Of a DNA stretch of 64,000 nt, positions 8,085-16,509 are shown one piece after another; within the stretch, counting starts at the first letter, position 1, and each line of letters begins with the position of its first letter. The DNA is from SCSIO-59966 sp046566185. GTDB lineage: Bacteria; Actinomycetota; Actinomycetes; Actinomycetales; SCSIO-59966. The stretch covers positions 1 through 64,000 of the forward strand of contig JBKHXE010000021.1 of the NCBI GenBank assembly GCA_046566185.1. The letters run 5' to 3'. Under the pieces are notes generated by a model that saw nothing but the letters and a program-made list of their open reading frames with translations, was not told the DNA's origin and searched no databases. Position numbers and translations under genes: made by a program.

Positions 8085-10162
8085 CGGACCTCGTCGACGC
8101 GGTCGCGGAAGGTCTCCCGCGTCGCCTCGACCGCCTCGCCGAGTGTCGTCACCCCACGCCGCCTCAGCAGCGCGAGCAGCCCGACGAGGACCTCGCCGGT
8201 CACCAGCGCGTCGCCCAGGGCGGTGTGCCGACCCACCACGCTGACGCCGAGCCGCTCGGCGATCGCCTCGAGCGTGTGGTCGTCGTGGTCCGGGTGCAGG
8301 GCGGCGTCGAGCAGCAGGGTGTCGAGCACCGGCTGGTCCAGCCGGACGCCCGCGGCGCCCTCCGCGGACCTCAGGAACCTCAGGTCGAAACCGACGTCGT
8401 GCCCCACGAGCACCGTGTCGCGGGCGAAGGCCGCGAAGGCCGGCAGGACGTCGGTCAGCCGCGGCTGGCCGGCCACCATCGCGTCCGTGATCCCGTGGAT
8501 GGCCGTCGAGGCGGCAGGCACGGGCCGGCCCGGGTCGACCAGGCGCTCGAACGTCTCGTGCCGCAGCAGCCGGCCGTGTACCACCCGGACGGCGGCGAGG
8601 GACACCACGCGGTCGCCGGCCGCGGGGTCGAGGCCGGTGGTCTCGGTGTCGAGCACCGTGAACGACAGCTCGTCGAGCCGGCGCTCGTGCCAGCCGTCCG
8701 CCTGCGGCCGCGCCGAGAAGAGGTCGAAGTCGTAGTACTCCGGCCGGCTCGCCGGAGTCCGGCGCCCCGTGGCCGGCGCGACCGGACGGCGTTCGGACGC
8801 CGGCAGCAGCAGCCGCACGTAGGCGGTGCCCCCGACGTCGGTGGCCGACCAGACCTCGCCACCGTGCCGGTCGACGACGTCCCGCGCGGTCGCCGACCCG
8901 GGCCCGGCGAGCGGCTCGGCCGACCACTGCGCGAAGTCCGCCATGGCGGGAGGGTCGCCGCGCCACCGCAGGTCGAGCTGCACACCGTGGGCGCCCTCGG
9001 CGAGCGAGAGGGTGACGTCGTCCAGCACGACCCGCTCGCGCAAGCGGGTCGCGAGGTGGACGAGCACCCGCGAGACAGCGTGCCCGTCCACCCGCAGCCA
9101 CGGGTCCTCGGCCACCGGCGCGAGGCGCACCGGCAGAGCGCCGCGCCCCAGCTCCTGCCCCAGGAGGGTCAGCAGGTCGGCACCGGTCATGTCGGTGCGC
9201 ACCCGGTCGTCCGTGGGCTCGGCCCACTCCGCCGCCCAGCCGTCGACACGGGAGCCGAGCCGCTCGGCCTCGTCGTGCACGATCTCCAGGAAGCCCCGCC
9301 GCTCCTCGGGTCGGAGGTCGGGGAAGTCCAGGATGCTCTCGACCGCGGCACGGATGCTGCCCAGGGACGCGCGCGTCGCCTCGGTCAGCTCCCGTAGCCG
9401 CGCTTCGCGCCGCTGGCCGGCCCGCACCTGCGCCGTCAGGTCGTCGAGCACCAGCACGAAGCCCGAGGCGGCGTCGGCGCCGGGGTCGCGGACGAGCGCG
9501 ACCCGCACGTGCAGCAGCCGATCACCCCGCACCGTCGTGGCGGCCGGCGCCGGCTCGGTGCCCGAGCCGATGCGGTCCATCGCGTGGGTGACCAGACCCC
9601 GGTCGACGATGCCGAACACCGACCGGCCCAGTCCGAGCAGCGTGTCGTCACCGACCACGTCACGCGCTGCCTCGTTGTAGAGCAGGATCCGCCCCTCGGT
9701 GTTGCAGACCACCACCGCGACGCTCAGCTCGGCCATCAGCGCCGCCAGCCGGTTCCGCTCGGCCTCCACCTCCCGCCGGGCGACCGCGACCTGCCCCGCC
9801 ACGTCCCGCTCGGCGGCCTCGCGGCGCTCCGCCAGCCGGTTGACCGACGCGGCGAGCAGGTACAGCTCCCCGGCACCCACGGGGTCCAGGCGCAGCGACG
9901 GGTTCACGTCGACGATCACCCGGGTCTCGGCCGCCAGCCGGCGGGCGGTGGACGACGTCCGGTCGAGCACGCGGGCGAGCGTCAGGACGAGAGCCCCCAC
10001 CGCGACGACGGCGAGCACCGCGACGGCGACCGGGTCGGCGCCGACGGCGACGAGCGCGGCGAGCCCGGTCGCGGCGACGACGACGCACGCCGCGACCGCG
10101 ACGACGGTGAGCCACTGCCGACGCCGCAGGTCCAGGGGCCGCAGCGCCGTGCGTCCGGGCAT
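8072..10162 (-). CDS. Sensor pseudokinase fused to a DEDDh 3'-5' exonuclease (DnaQ-like)
   Basis: A 696-residue fusion. Residues 1-70 hold two membrane helices, followed by a HAMP-like linker and a coiled coil. A PAS domain spans about 145-235, then a dimerisation/ATPase module resembles a histidine kinase but has no phosphoacceptor histidine (EATRASLGSIRAAVES where SHELRTPL is expected) and a worn ATP lid. The C terminus from about 500 is a complete exonuclease domain of the DNA polymerase III epsilon type: DTETTG (D505, E507), GHDVGFDLRFL and HTALGDAL. The ATG overlaps the preceding response-regulator stop by one base (TGATG), so it is the last gene of the sensor operon. Similar exonuclease genes sit beside acetate-sensor operons in some proteobacteria (from memory). 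The substrate (DNA, RNA or nucleotide) is unknown. Confidence 0.85.
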   Translation of the reverse strand: MPGRTALRPLDLRRRQWLTVVAVAACVVVAATGLAALVAVGADPVAVAVLAVVAVGALVLTLARVLDRTSSTARRLAAETRVIVDVNPSLRLDPVGAGELYLLAASVNRLAERREAAERDVAGQVAVARREVEAERNRLAALMAELSVAVVVCNTEGRILLYNEAARDVVGDDTLLGLGRSVFGIVDRGLVTHAMDRIGSGTEPAPAATTVRGDRLLHVRVALVRDPGADAASGFVLVLDDLTAQVRAGQRREARLRELTEATRASLGSIRAAVESILDFPDLRPEERRGFLEIVHDEAERLGSRVDGWAAEWAEPTDDRVRTDMTGADLLTLLGQELGRGALPVRLAPVAEDPWLRVDGHAVSRVLVHLATRLRERVVLDDVTLSLAEGAHGVQLDLRWRGDPPAMADFAQWSAEPLAGPGSATARDVVDRHGGEVWSATDVGGTAYVRLLLPASERRPVAPATGRRTPASRPEYYDFDLFSARPQADGWHERRLDELSFTVLDTETTGLDPAAGDRVVSLAAVRVVHGRLLRHETFERLVDPGRPVPAASTAIHGITDAMVAGQPRLTDVLPAFAAFARDTVLVGHDVGFDLRFLRSAEGAAGVRLDQPVLDTLLLDAALHPDHDDHTLEAIAERLGVSVVGRHTALGDALVTGEVLVGLLALLRRRGVTTLGEAVEATRETFRDRVDEVRYGR

Positions 10163-10533
10163 CAAGCGTCCCCGGCGAGCAGACGGCCGACGAGGTCGAC
10201 CAGGTCGCGCGTGGAGAACGGCTTGGTCACGTACGCGTCGGCGCCGACCGCGAGGCCCTTGGCCACCTCGGGCGGGCGGCCCTTCGCGGTCAGCATGACG
10301 ATGCGCAGGTCGGTCTGCCCGGACGCCCGCAGCTGCTGGCAGACCTCGAAGCCGTCGCGGCGCGGCATCATCGTGTCGAGCAGCACCAGGTCGGGTCGGA
10401 AGCGCTCGACCTCGGCCAGGGCCTCCTCACCGTCCCGGGCGACCGCGGTCTCGAACCCCTTGCGGCGCAGGATGAACTCGAGCGAGGTCACGATGTTCGG
10501 CTCGTCGTCGACGATGAGCACCCGGTGCGCCAT
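10162..10533 (-). CDS. CheY-like single-domain response regulator
   Basis: A 123-residue receiver domain with no output domain. The acidic pair is D9/D10, the phosphoacceptor D53 (in LVLLDTMMP), the switch residue T82 and the lysine K103, all present. It is joined to the kinase gene upstream and to the exonuclease fusion downstream by one-base TGATG overlaps, so stoichiometric translation is likely. By position it should take phosphate from the SSS-histidine kinase. Proteobacterial CrbR has a LuxR DNA-binding domain; this one does not, so it must signal through a partner protein. Confidence 0.92.
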   Translation of the reverse strand: MAHRVLIVDDEPNIVTSLEFILRRKGFETAVARDGEEALAEVERFRPDLVLLDTMMPRRDGFEVCQQLRASGQTDLRIVMLTAKGRPPEVAKGLAVGADAYVTKPFSTRDLVDLVGRLLAGDA

Positions 10534-13262
10534 CAGTCCTCCGTCCCGGCCAGCGGGAGTGTAAACGAGAAGGTCGCGCCGCCGGCCGCGCCGTCGTCGA
10601 CCCAGAGCCGCCCGCCGAGGTGGTCGACGATCTCCCGGCTGATCGGCAGGCCGAGCCCGGTGCCGGCCGGGCGGTTGCGGCGCACGTCGCCCCCCTGCCG
10701 GAACTTGTCGAAGATGACGTCACGGTCCGCCGGTGGCACCCCGGGCCCGTTGTCGTGGACGTCGACGCGCACGACGTCCGACTCCGGGCGCACCGCCACC
10801 GTCACCTGCCCGTCCTGCGGGTCGGCGAACTTCACCGCGTTGCCGAGCAGGTTGACCATCACCTGGACGACCCGGTCGCGGTCGGCGCGCACCGGCGGGA
10901 CGACGTCCGGCAGGTCGGTGCGGAGCGTGACCCCGCGGGACGCGAACAGCTGTGCCGTGGCGTGCGTGGAGGCCTCCACGGCGTCACGCAGGTCGATCGG
11001 CTCGACGTGCCACTCCCCCGCGCCCGACTCCAGCTTGGCCAGGTCCAGCACCTGGTTGATGAGCCGGGTGAGCCGCTCGGTCTCCTCCACGATGGGGCCC
11101 AGGAAGGCCTGCCGCTCCGCGACCGTGAGATCGGGGTTGTCGAGCAGGATCTCCGAGAAGGCCCGGATCGACGTGAGCGGCGTGCGCAGCTCGTGGGTGA
11201 CGGTCGACATGAAGTCGTCCTTGAGCCGGTCCAGCTCGGTGAGCCGCTCGTTCGCGGCCCGCAGGTCGGCGGTGGCCCGCTCGAGCTCGGCGGACTTGCG
11301 CTCGAGCTCGCGGCTGTAGGCGCGCACCTGCGAGGCCTCGTCGAGGATGTCCAGCACCTCGTCCAGTCCCAGGGGCTCCTCGGCCACCACGGACGAGACG
11401 AGCACGCGCGCCGACGCCGTGCCCACCGAGCCGGAGAGCAGGGCCTCGACGTGGTGGATGAGGCCGGCGTCCGCGGCCGCCCCGGCGCGGACGTCGGCAC
11501 CGGTGCTGCGGGCGTACTCCTGCAGGGCCTGGCCGGCCCGGTGCGGCCCGACGAAGCGCTCGAGCAGACCGCTCAGGGCGCCCACGGTGGCCGACCCCCG
11601 CCAGAGGGCCGCGCCGCGCTCGGGGCTGGGCCGCCGCATCGCGTCGACGAAGACCGCGGCCTGGAGGTGCTCGACGGGGTCGCGACGCCCCGCCAGCGAC
11701 ACCGCGACGAGCAGCCCGACGTTGGCCAGCAGGCTCCACAGCATCGCGTGGCTGACCGGGTCGAGCCCGTCGAGTCCGAAGAGGGAGTACGGCGCCAGCA
11801 GCCGCACGCCGAACGGACCCTCGCCCGGGATGGACGCCGGCAGCCAGCCGGACTCCGAGAACGAGGGCAGCAGGAGGGTGTACGCCCAGGTGGCGACGCC
11901 GGCGACCAGGCCGGTGACGGCGCCGGCCCGGGTGGCCCCCTTCCAGTACAGCCCCAGGAGCACGGCGGGGGCGAACTGCGCGACGGCCGCGAAGGAGACG
12001 AGGCCGATCTGCACGAGTCCCAAGGCGTCCGCGGCCATCCGGAAGTACGCGAACCCCAGCAGCAGCAGGACGACGATGGTGACGCGGCGCACGAGCAGGA
12101 CGACGGCGCCCAGGTCGGTGCGACCGCGCAGCGCCTCGCGGTTGCGCAGCAGCAGTGGCATCACCAACGAGTTCGAGACCATCGTGGACAGGGCGATCGT
12201 CTCGACGATGACCATCCCGGTCGCGGCGGACAGACCGCCGACGAAGACCAGCAGCGCCAGCAGGGGGCGCCCGTCCGCCATCGGCAGCGCGAGCACGAAG
12301 GTGTCGGCGTCCGCCTCCGGCAGGCGCAGCAGCCCGGCCAGGCTGATCGGCAGCACGAAGACGTTGATGAGCAGCAGGTACAGCGGGAAGACCCACGTCG
12401 CCGTCCGCACGTGGTTCTCGTCGACGTTCTCGACGACGGCCACCTGCCACTGCCGCGGCAGCAGCAGGAACGCGAGCATGGACAGCACCGTGAGCCAGAA
12501 GAACGACGCGTAGCCGGTCGTCGACTCCAGCGTCAGCAGCTCGGCCAGGTCGGCTCGCTCGGCGGCCTGGCCCACGACGTCCGCGAAGCCGTCGAAGAGC
12601 CCGAAGGTGACCCAGGAACCGACGACGAGGAAGGCGACCAGCTTGACCAGCGACTCGAAGGCGATCGCCGCGACCATGCCCTCGTGCCGCTCGGTGGCGT
12701 CCAGGTGGCGCGTGCCGAAGACGATCGTGAAGGCGGCCAGGAGCAGGGCCGCGTACAGCGCGGTGTCCTGCACCACCGGCACCGACGCGGTGACGCCGGT
12801 GCCGAGCGGGCCGGTGCCGCCGCGCAGGATGGAGAAGGTCGTCGAGATGGCCTTGAGCTGCAGCGCGATGTAGGGCACCAGACCGAGCACCGCGACGACC
12901 GTGACCAGGCCACCGAGCACCTGGCTCTTGCCGTAACGGGCGGAGACGAAGTCCGCCAGCGAGGTGATGCGGTCGCGCTTGCAGATCCTGATGATCTTGC
13001 GCAGCACCACCCACCACAGGACGACGACGACGGTGGGGCCCAGGTAGATGGGCAGCCACGCCACCCCGCTCGTCGACGCCGTGCCGACGCTGCCGTAGTA
13101 GGTCCACGAGGTGGCGTAGACGGCGATGGAGAGCGCGTAGATGTAGCCGTTGCTGATGATGCTGCGCCCCGCGTCCGCGCGCCGGTCGCCGTAGAACGCG
13201 ATGGCGAACAGCAGCGCCAGGTACGCCACCGAGACGGCGACCACGACCCAGGTGGCGACCAC
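10533..13262 (-). CDS. SSS-transporter/histidine kinase fusion, CrbS-like acetate sensor
   Basis: A 909-residue protein. The first 500 residues or so form a sodium:solute symporter domain with about 13 membrane helices. A linker and coiled coil lead to a HisKA domain with phosphoacceptor near H690 (VTHELRTPLTSI) and an HATPase with N-box NLLGNAVKFA, G1 VHDNGPGVP and GTGLGLPISREI. This architecture is that of CrbS, a sensor that reads acetate or a related solute and controls acs and actP. The GTG at 13262 lies one nt after the stop of a small membrane-protein gene, and its TGA overlaps the response-regulator ATG. Being in the same locus as actP supports the acetate role. Confidence 0.9.
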   Translation of the reverse strand: MVATWVVVAVSVAYLALLFAIAFYGDRRADAGRSIISNGYIYALSIAVYATSWTYYGSVGTASTSGVAWLPIYLGPTVVVVLWWVVLRKIIRICKRDRITSLADFVSARYGKSQVLGGLVTVVAVLGLVPYIALQLKAISTTFSILRGGTGPLGTGVTASVPVVQDTALYAALLLAAFTIVFGTRHLDATERHEGMVAAIAFESLVKLVAFLVVGSWVTFGLFDGFADVVGQAAERADLAELLTLESTTGYASFFWLTVLSMLAFLLLPRQWQVAVVENVDENHVRTATWVFPLYLLLINVFVLPISLAGLLRLPEADADTFVLALPMADGRPLLALLVFVGGLSAATGMVIVETIALSTMVSNSLVMPLLLRNREALRGRTDLGAVVLLVRRVTIVVLLLLGFAYFRMAADALGLVQIGLVSFAAVAQFAPAVLLGLYWKGATRAGAVTGLVAGVATWAYTLLLPSFSESGWLPASIPGEGPFGVRLLAPYSLFGLDGLDPVSHAMLWSLLANVGLLVAVSLAGRRDPVEHLQAAVFVDAMRRPSPERGAALWRGSATVGALSGLLERFVGPHRAGQALQEYARSTGADVRAGAAADAGLIHHVEALLSGSVGTASARVLVSSVVAEEPLGLDEVLDILDEASQVRAYSRELERKSAELERATADLRAANERLTELDRLKDDFMSTVTHELRTPLTSIRAFSEILLDNPDLTVAERQAFLGPIVEETERLTRLINQVLDLAKLESGAGEWHVEPIDLRDAVEASTHATAQLFASRGVTLRTDLPDVVPPVRADRDRVVQVMVNLLGNAVKFADPQDGQVTVAVRPESDVVRVDVHDNGPGVPPADRDVIFDKFRQGGDVRRNRPAGTGLGLPISREIVDHLGGRLWVDDGAAGGATFSFTLPLAGTED

Positions 13263-13263
13263 G

Positions 13264-13455
13264 TCAACGACCTCGCACGGTGAGGCCCGCGACGACGATC
13301 ACGGCCAGCCAGACGCCGAACAGGTAGAGCCACACCAGCGGCACGCCGAGCACGAGCACGGCCACGTCGAACACGGCGAGGACGGGGTAGCCGAAGAGCA
13401 GCACGGCGGTCACCGCGAGCGCGACCAGCCGCGCGGTCCGTGCCTCCTCGCCCAC
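13264..13455 (-). CDS. Small two-helix membrane protein of the sensor operon
   Basis: A 63-residue protein with two hydrophobic helices (about residues 9-27 and 34-58) and a PLVWLYLFGVWLAVI stretch. It is placed between the DUF294 gene (12 nt) and the SSS-kinase (1 nt), so it is co-translated with the sensor. Short proteins of this shape are often encoded ahead of SSS transporters and SSS kinases, comparable to DUF485 ahead of ActP, and it may be a subunit of the sensor. No enzymatic motif is visible. Confidence 0.75.
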   Translation of the reverse strand: MGEEARTARLVALAVTAVLLFGYPVLAVFDVAVLVLGVPLVWLYLFGVWLAVIVVAGLTVRGR

Positions 13456-13467
13456 GCCGACCTCCTC

Positions 13468-14511
13468 TCAGGTCACCGTATGGGTGGCGTAGCGGTTCTC
13501 GGTCACCTCTTGGACGACACGCACCGTGCGCACCGCGTCCCGCAGACGCCGCTGGTCGGCGCGGGAGAGGGCGTCGACCCGCACCCGGTTGTCCGGCACC
13601 TGGCCGGCGCGGACCTGCTGCACCTGGTGCCGCAGCCTCAGCTCGGTCAGGAGGCGGTAGGCGTCGGTCAGCTGCTCCACGCCGGAGGGGCTGAGCGCGC
13701 GCGCCTCGCGGGCCGCCTCCAGGCGGCTGGTCGTCGTCCGGGCGGCGGAGCCGGCGGCGAGCGCGTAGAGCCGGGCGAGCAGGACGATGGCGGCGGTGCC
13801 GGCCCGCTTCACGTCGAGGACGCCGTGGTCGGTGTGAAGGCGGCCGAAGATGATCCGCGGCGGCCTGAACGACACCGCTGCCCGGGCCATCTGCAGGACG
13901 AACGTGCCGTCCCCGCCGCCTCGCACCAGCAGGTCGCCCAGCACGGCGACGTCGAGGTCGCCGTGCACCGGCCGGACGTCGAGGAACACCTCGGCCCTCA
14001 GCAGCGCCGCGGGAAGCGGGTGGTCGACCCAGCGGCGGAAGAGCTCGGCGAGCTCCTCCAGCGGGTGCCACCAGGTGGTGGCCATGTAGCCGCCGCTGCA
14101 CCGCGGGATGCCGGCGCGGGCCAGGCCGTCCACGACGAGCGCGGCCAGCGCCGGGTAGTACTCGCGGGGCGGGCCGCCGTGCAGCCGCGGGCCGCCGTAG
14201 GCCAGCGCGCTGTCCTGGTCGCTGGAGAGCACCTGCTCGCCGCGACCGTGCGACCCGAGCGCCAGCCAGGCGTACGCGAACGGCGGCGGGCCCAGGTGGG
14301 CCTCCGCCAGCGCGAGCAGCCGCGAGGTGAGGACGTCGTTCACGGCGGCGACCGCCTGCGTGACGTGCAGGGCGTCGGCGCCGTCGTCGAGCAGGCGCGA
14401 CGTCGCCCGCGTCATGGCGTCGGCGTAGCCGTCGAGGGGGGCGAGGTGGAGCACCCCGCCCAGGCCGCGGGCGAGCTCGAGCGGCTCGCGCACCTCGTCC
14501 GTCAGCTCCAC
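13468..14511 (-). CDS. DUF294-type nucleotidyltransferase without CBS domains
   Basis: A 347-residue protein. The nucleotidyltransferase signature GSHGRGEQVLSSDQDSA lies at residues 86-102, giving the metal-binding D98 and D100, and the C-terminal helical part (RLEAAREARALS, LTDAYRLLTELRLRHQ) fits DUF294_C. Relatives that accompany ActP/CrbS loci usually have N-terminal cyclic-nucleotide and CBS domains; here only about 60 helical residues precede the catalytic core. It presumably modifies a protein or small molecule with a nucleotide. It heads the sensor operon. GTG 14511 has a GGAG about 9 nt upstream, and a TAGTCT -10-like box lies at complement 14555-14560. Confidence 0.82.
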   Translation of the reverse strand: MELTDEVREPLELARGLGGVLHLAPLDGYADAMTRATSRLLDDGADALHVTQAVAAVNDVLTSRLLALAEAHLGPPPFAYAWLALGSHGRGEQVLSSDQDSALAYGGPRLHGGPPREYYPALAALVVDGLARAGIPRCSGGYMATTWWHPLEELAELFRRWVDHPLPAALLRAEVFLDVRPVHGDLDVAVLGDLLVRGGGDGTFVLQMARAAVSFRPPRIIFGRLHTDHGVLDVKRAGTAAIVLLARLYALAAGSAARTTTSRLEAAREARALSPSGVEQLTDAYRLLTELRLRHQVQQVRAGQVPDNRVRVDALSRADQRRLRDAVRTVRVVQEVTENRYATHTVT

Positions 14512-14586
14512 GGCACGGCTCCGTCGTCCTCACCGGCAATGATCACCTGGGCCGAGACTAGCCGCGCGCCGTGCGGGCGGTACGGG

Positions 14587-15678
14587 TCAGAGCAGCCCTC
14601 GGCGCCGCAGCCCCCCGGCCGCGAGGGCGCCGAGCGGCACCAGCAGCCAGAAGGTGGCCAGGCGGTACAGCAGGACGGCCGGCGCCGCCTGCGCCAGCGG
14701 GACGCCGGCCGCCACCAGCCCGGCGGTCATCGCCGCCTCGACGCCTCCCACACCCGCGGGGGTGGGCACGCTGCTGCCCACGGCCGAGCCCGCGAGCAGG
14801 ACGACGACCACCGCCAGCGGCGTCAGCGAGCCGCCCACCGCCTGCACGGACGCCCACAGCGCCCCGGCGAGACCGCCGGTCAGCACGACACAGCCACCGA
14901 GACCGGCGACGAGCCGGCGCGGGCGGCGCACGACGGCGAGCAGCTGCGGGCGCACCTCGGCGAACCGAACGGCGGTGGTCAGCGGCACGAGCCGCCACCA
15001 CCACCGTCGCGTCATGGCGAGGACGACCGCGGCGGCCCCGACGGCCAGCGCCACGGTGAGCGGGGTGCGGGTGCTCTCGACGGTCGGCGCCGGTCCGGTG
15101 ACCGGGAGCAGGGCGACGGCGCCGAGGACCACGCCGGTGACGGCGACCTGGGCGACCTGACTGGCGGCCACCGCGACGACCGCAGGTGCGGCGCCCGCTC
15201 CCGAGCGCTGCACGACGCGGGCGTTGACGGCGACGGTACCCACCGAGGCCGGTGTCACCACCTTGAGCGCGGTGCCCGCGAGCTGCGCCGACAGCGCCCT
15301 CCGGAGGGTGAGCGGCACCGGGCTGAAGCCCACGAGGTTCCAGGCGGCCCCGAGCAGGGACGCGGCGGTGGCCCCGACGGCGGCGGGGACCGCCCACCAC
15401 CGGACCCGCGCCAGCAGCGGCTCGAGGTCGACGGCGGCGAGCTGCACGGTCATCGCCAGCAGGACGACGGCCACGAGGGCCGCGACGACGGCCCTGTACC
15501 ACCGGGACCGGCCGGCGGCCGGAGCCGGCGGCGGTGCGGCGAGGACGGGCGCGGTCACCTGGCCAGCCTCCCGGCCGGCGCGCGGTGCGGACGAGCCCGG
15601 CGGCCCGACGACCGGTGCTGGGGCTGCCCCCACCACCTGATGGTCGTGGCGCCTCGCCACCGCCCCCCGCGTGCTCAC
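14587..15678 (-). CDS. Flippase-like membrane protein (LPG synthase TM / UPF0104 family)
   Basis: A 363-residue protein with a proline/alanine-rich cytoplasmic start and about eight membrane helices from residue 50 on. Motifs AGTALKVVTPASVGTVAVNARVV and VPTPAGVGGVEAAMTAGLV match the conserved loops of the lysylphosphatidylglycerol-synthase transmembrane family, whose members move or flip lipids. No aminoacyl-transfer (MprF) soluble domain follows, so it would be a transporter-only version. The longer open frame to 15801 is rejected: GTG 15678 has TACCGT exactly 6 nt upstream. The substrate is unknown. Confidence 0.83.
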   Translation of the reverse strand: MSTRGAVARRHDHQVVGAAPAPVVGPPGSSAPRAGREAGQVTAPVLAAPPPAPAAGRSRWYRAVVAALVAVVLLAMTVQLAAVDLEPLLARVRWWAVPAAVGATAASLLGAAWNLVGFSPVPLTLRRALSAQLAGTALKVVTPASVGTVAVNARVVQRSGAGAAPAVVAVAASQVAQVAVTGVVLGAVALLPVTGPAPTVESTRTPLTVALAVGAAAVVLAMTRRWWWRLVPLTTAVRFAEVRPQLLAVVRRPRRLVAGLGGCVVLTGGLAGALWASVQAVGGSLTPLAVVVVLLAGSAVGSSVPTPAGVGGVEAAMTAGLVAAGVPLAQAAPAVLLYRLATFWLLVPLGALAAGGLRRRGLL

Positions 15679-15684
15679 GACTCC

Positions 15685-15690
15685 ACGGTA
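15685..15690 (-). promoter_or_regulatory. -10 box of a leaderless promoter
   Basis: On the minus strand TACCGT plus 6 nt precedes the GTG of the flippase-like gene. Confidence 0.55.
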
Positions 15691-15882
15691 GGGACGAGGA
15701 GCACCGGTGACGTCGTCATTCGGTCTCCGACGCGCCGACGGACGTCGACGCACGGCGGCCGGCCCCGGCTCCTGGAGCGCACGGGGGCTCGATCTCGGCA
15801 TTGCCTGGCGCGGCCCACGGGTGGAGCGTGGACGCGACCGGCGGTGCCACCGGGTGCCGCCACTCGACGCGGAGGTCGAGCC

Positions 15883-16503
15883 ATGTACGCACGCACCACG
15901 GAGTTCACCGGCGGGTCAGGCAGGCTGGACGCGGGTCTGGCCTTCGTCCGCGAGGAGGTGCTGCCGACCGTCACGGCCATCGACGGCTGCATCGGCCTCT
16001 CCTGTCTGGCGGACCGCTCGTCCGGCCGCTGCATCGCCACCAGCGCGTGGACGACGCAGGAGGCCATGCGGGCGAGCGACGCCCGGATCGAGCCGCTGCG
16101 CCGGCGCGGCTCGGAGATCTTCGGCGGGATGCCACGGGTCCAGGAGTGGGAGATCGCGGCGCTGCACCGTGACCACCAGGCCCCGGACGGCGCGTGCGCG
16201 CGGGTCACGTGGCTCCGCGCCGGCGCCGAGGGCATCGCCGAGGCCGTCGACGTCTTCCGGATGGTGACGCTGCCGAAGCTGGACCACATCGGCGGCTTCG
16301 TCAGCGCCAGCCTCCTGGTGGACCGGGACGGTGGCATCGGCGCGGCCTCGACCGTCTGGGAGAACCGCGAGGCCATGGTCGCGAGCCGGGCCGAGGCCGA
16401 CCGCCTGCGGCAGCAGGTCAAGGACGAGTCCCGCGGCGAGATCATCGAGGTCGCCGAGTTCGAGCTGGTGCTCGCGCACCTGCACGTGCCCGAGATGGTC
16501 TGA
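15883..16503 (+). CDS. Tandem ABM-like (dimeric alpha/beta barrel) protein
   Basis: A 206-residue protein made of two similar halves of about 95-100 residues. Each has a first strand, a helix with a FVREEVLPTV- or FRMVTLPKLD-like element, a GCIGLSCLADR / GGFVSASLLVDR strand, and a TSAWTTQEAMRASDAR / STVWENREAMVASRAE segment. This is the pattern of antibiotic-biosynthesis-monooxygenase-like barrels, here as an internal duplication forming a pseudo-dimer. No cofactor site can be assigned. ATG 15883 has GGAGGTCGAGCC directly upstream. It is divergent from the flippase-like gene and its stop lies 6 nt from the convergent treT stop. Confidence 0.75.
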   Translation: MYARTTEFTGGSGRLDAGLAFVREEVLPTVTAIDGCIGLSCLADRSSGRCIATSAWTTQEAMRASDARIEPLRRRGSEIFGGMPRVQEWEIAALHRDHQAPDGACARVTWLRAGAEGIAEAVDVFRMVTLPKLDHIGGFVSASLLVDRDGGIGAASTVWENREAMVASRAEADRLRQQVKDESRGEIIEVAEFELVLAHLHVPEMV

Positions 16504-16509
16504 GGCGGG

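Noticed and set aside
13201..16503. 1100-residue rightward open frame
   Set aside because: Only the last 206 residues (from ATG 15883 with a strong SD) are protein-like; the rest is antisense to DUF294 and the flippase-like gene.
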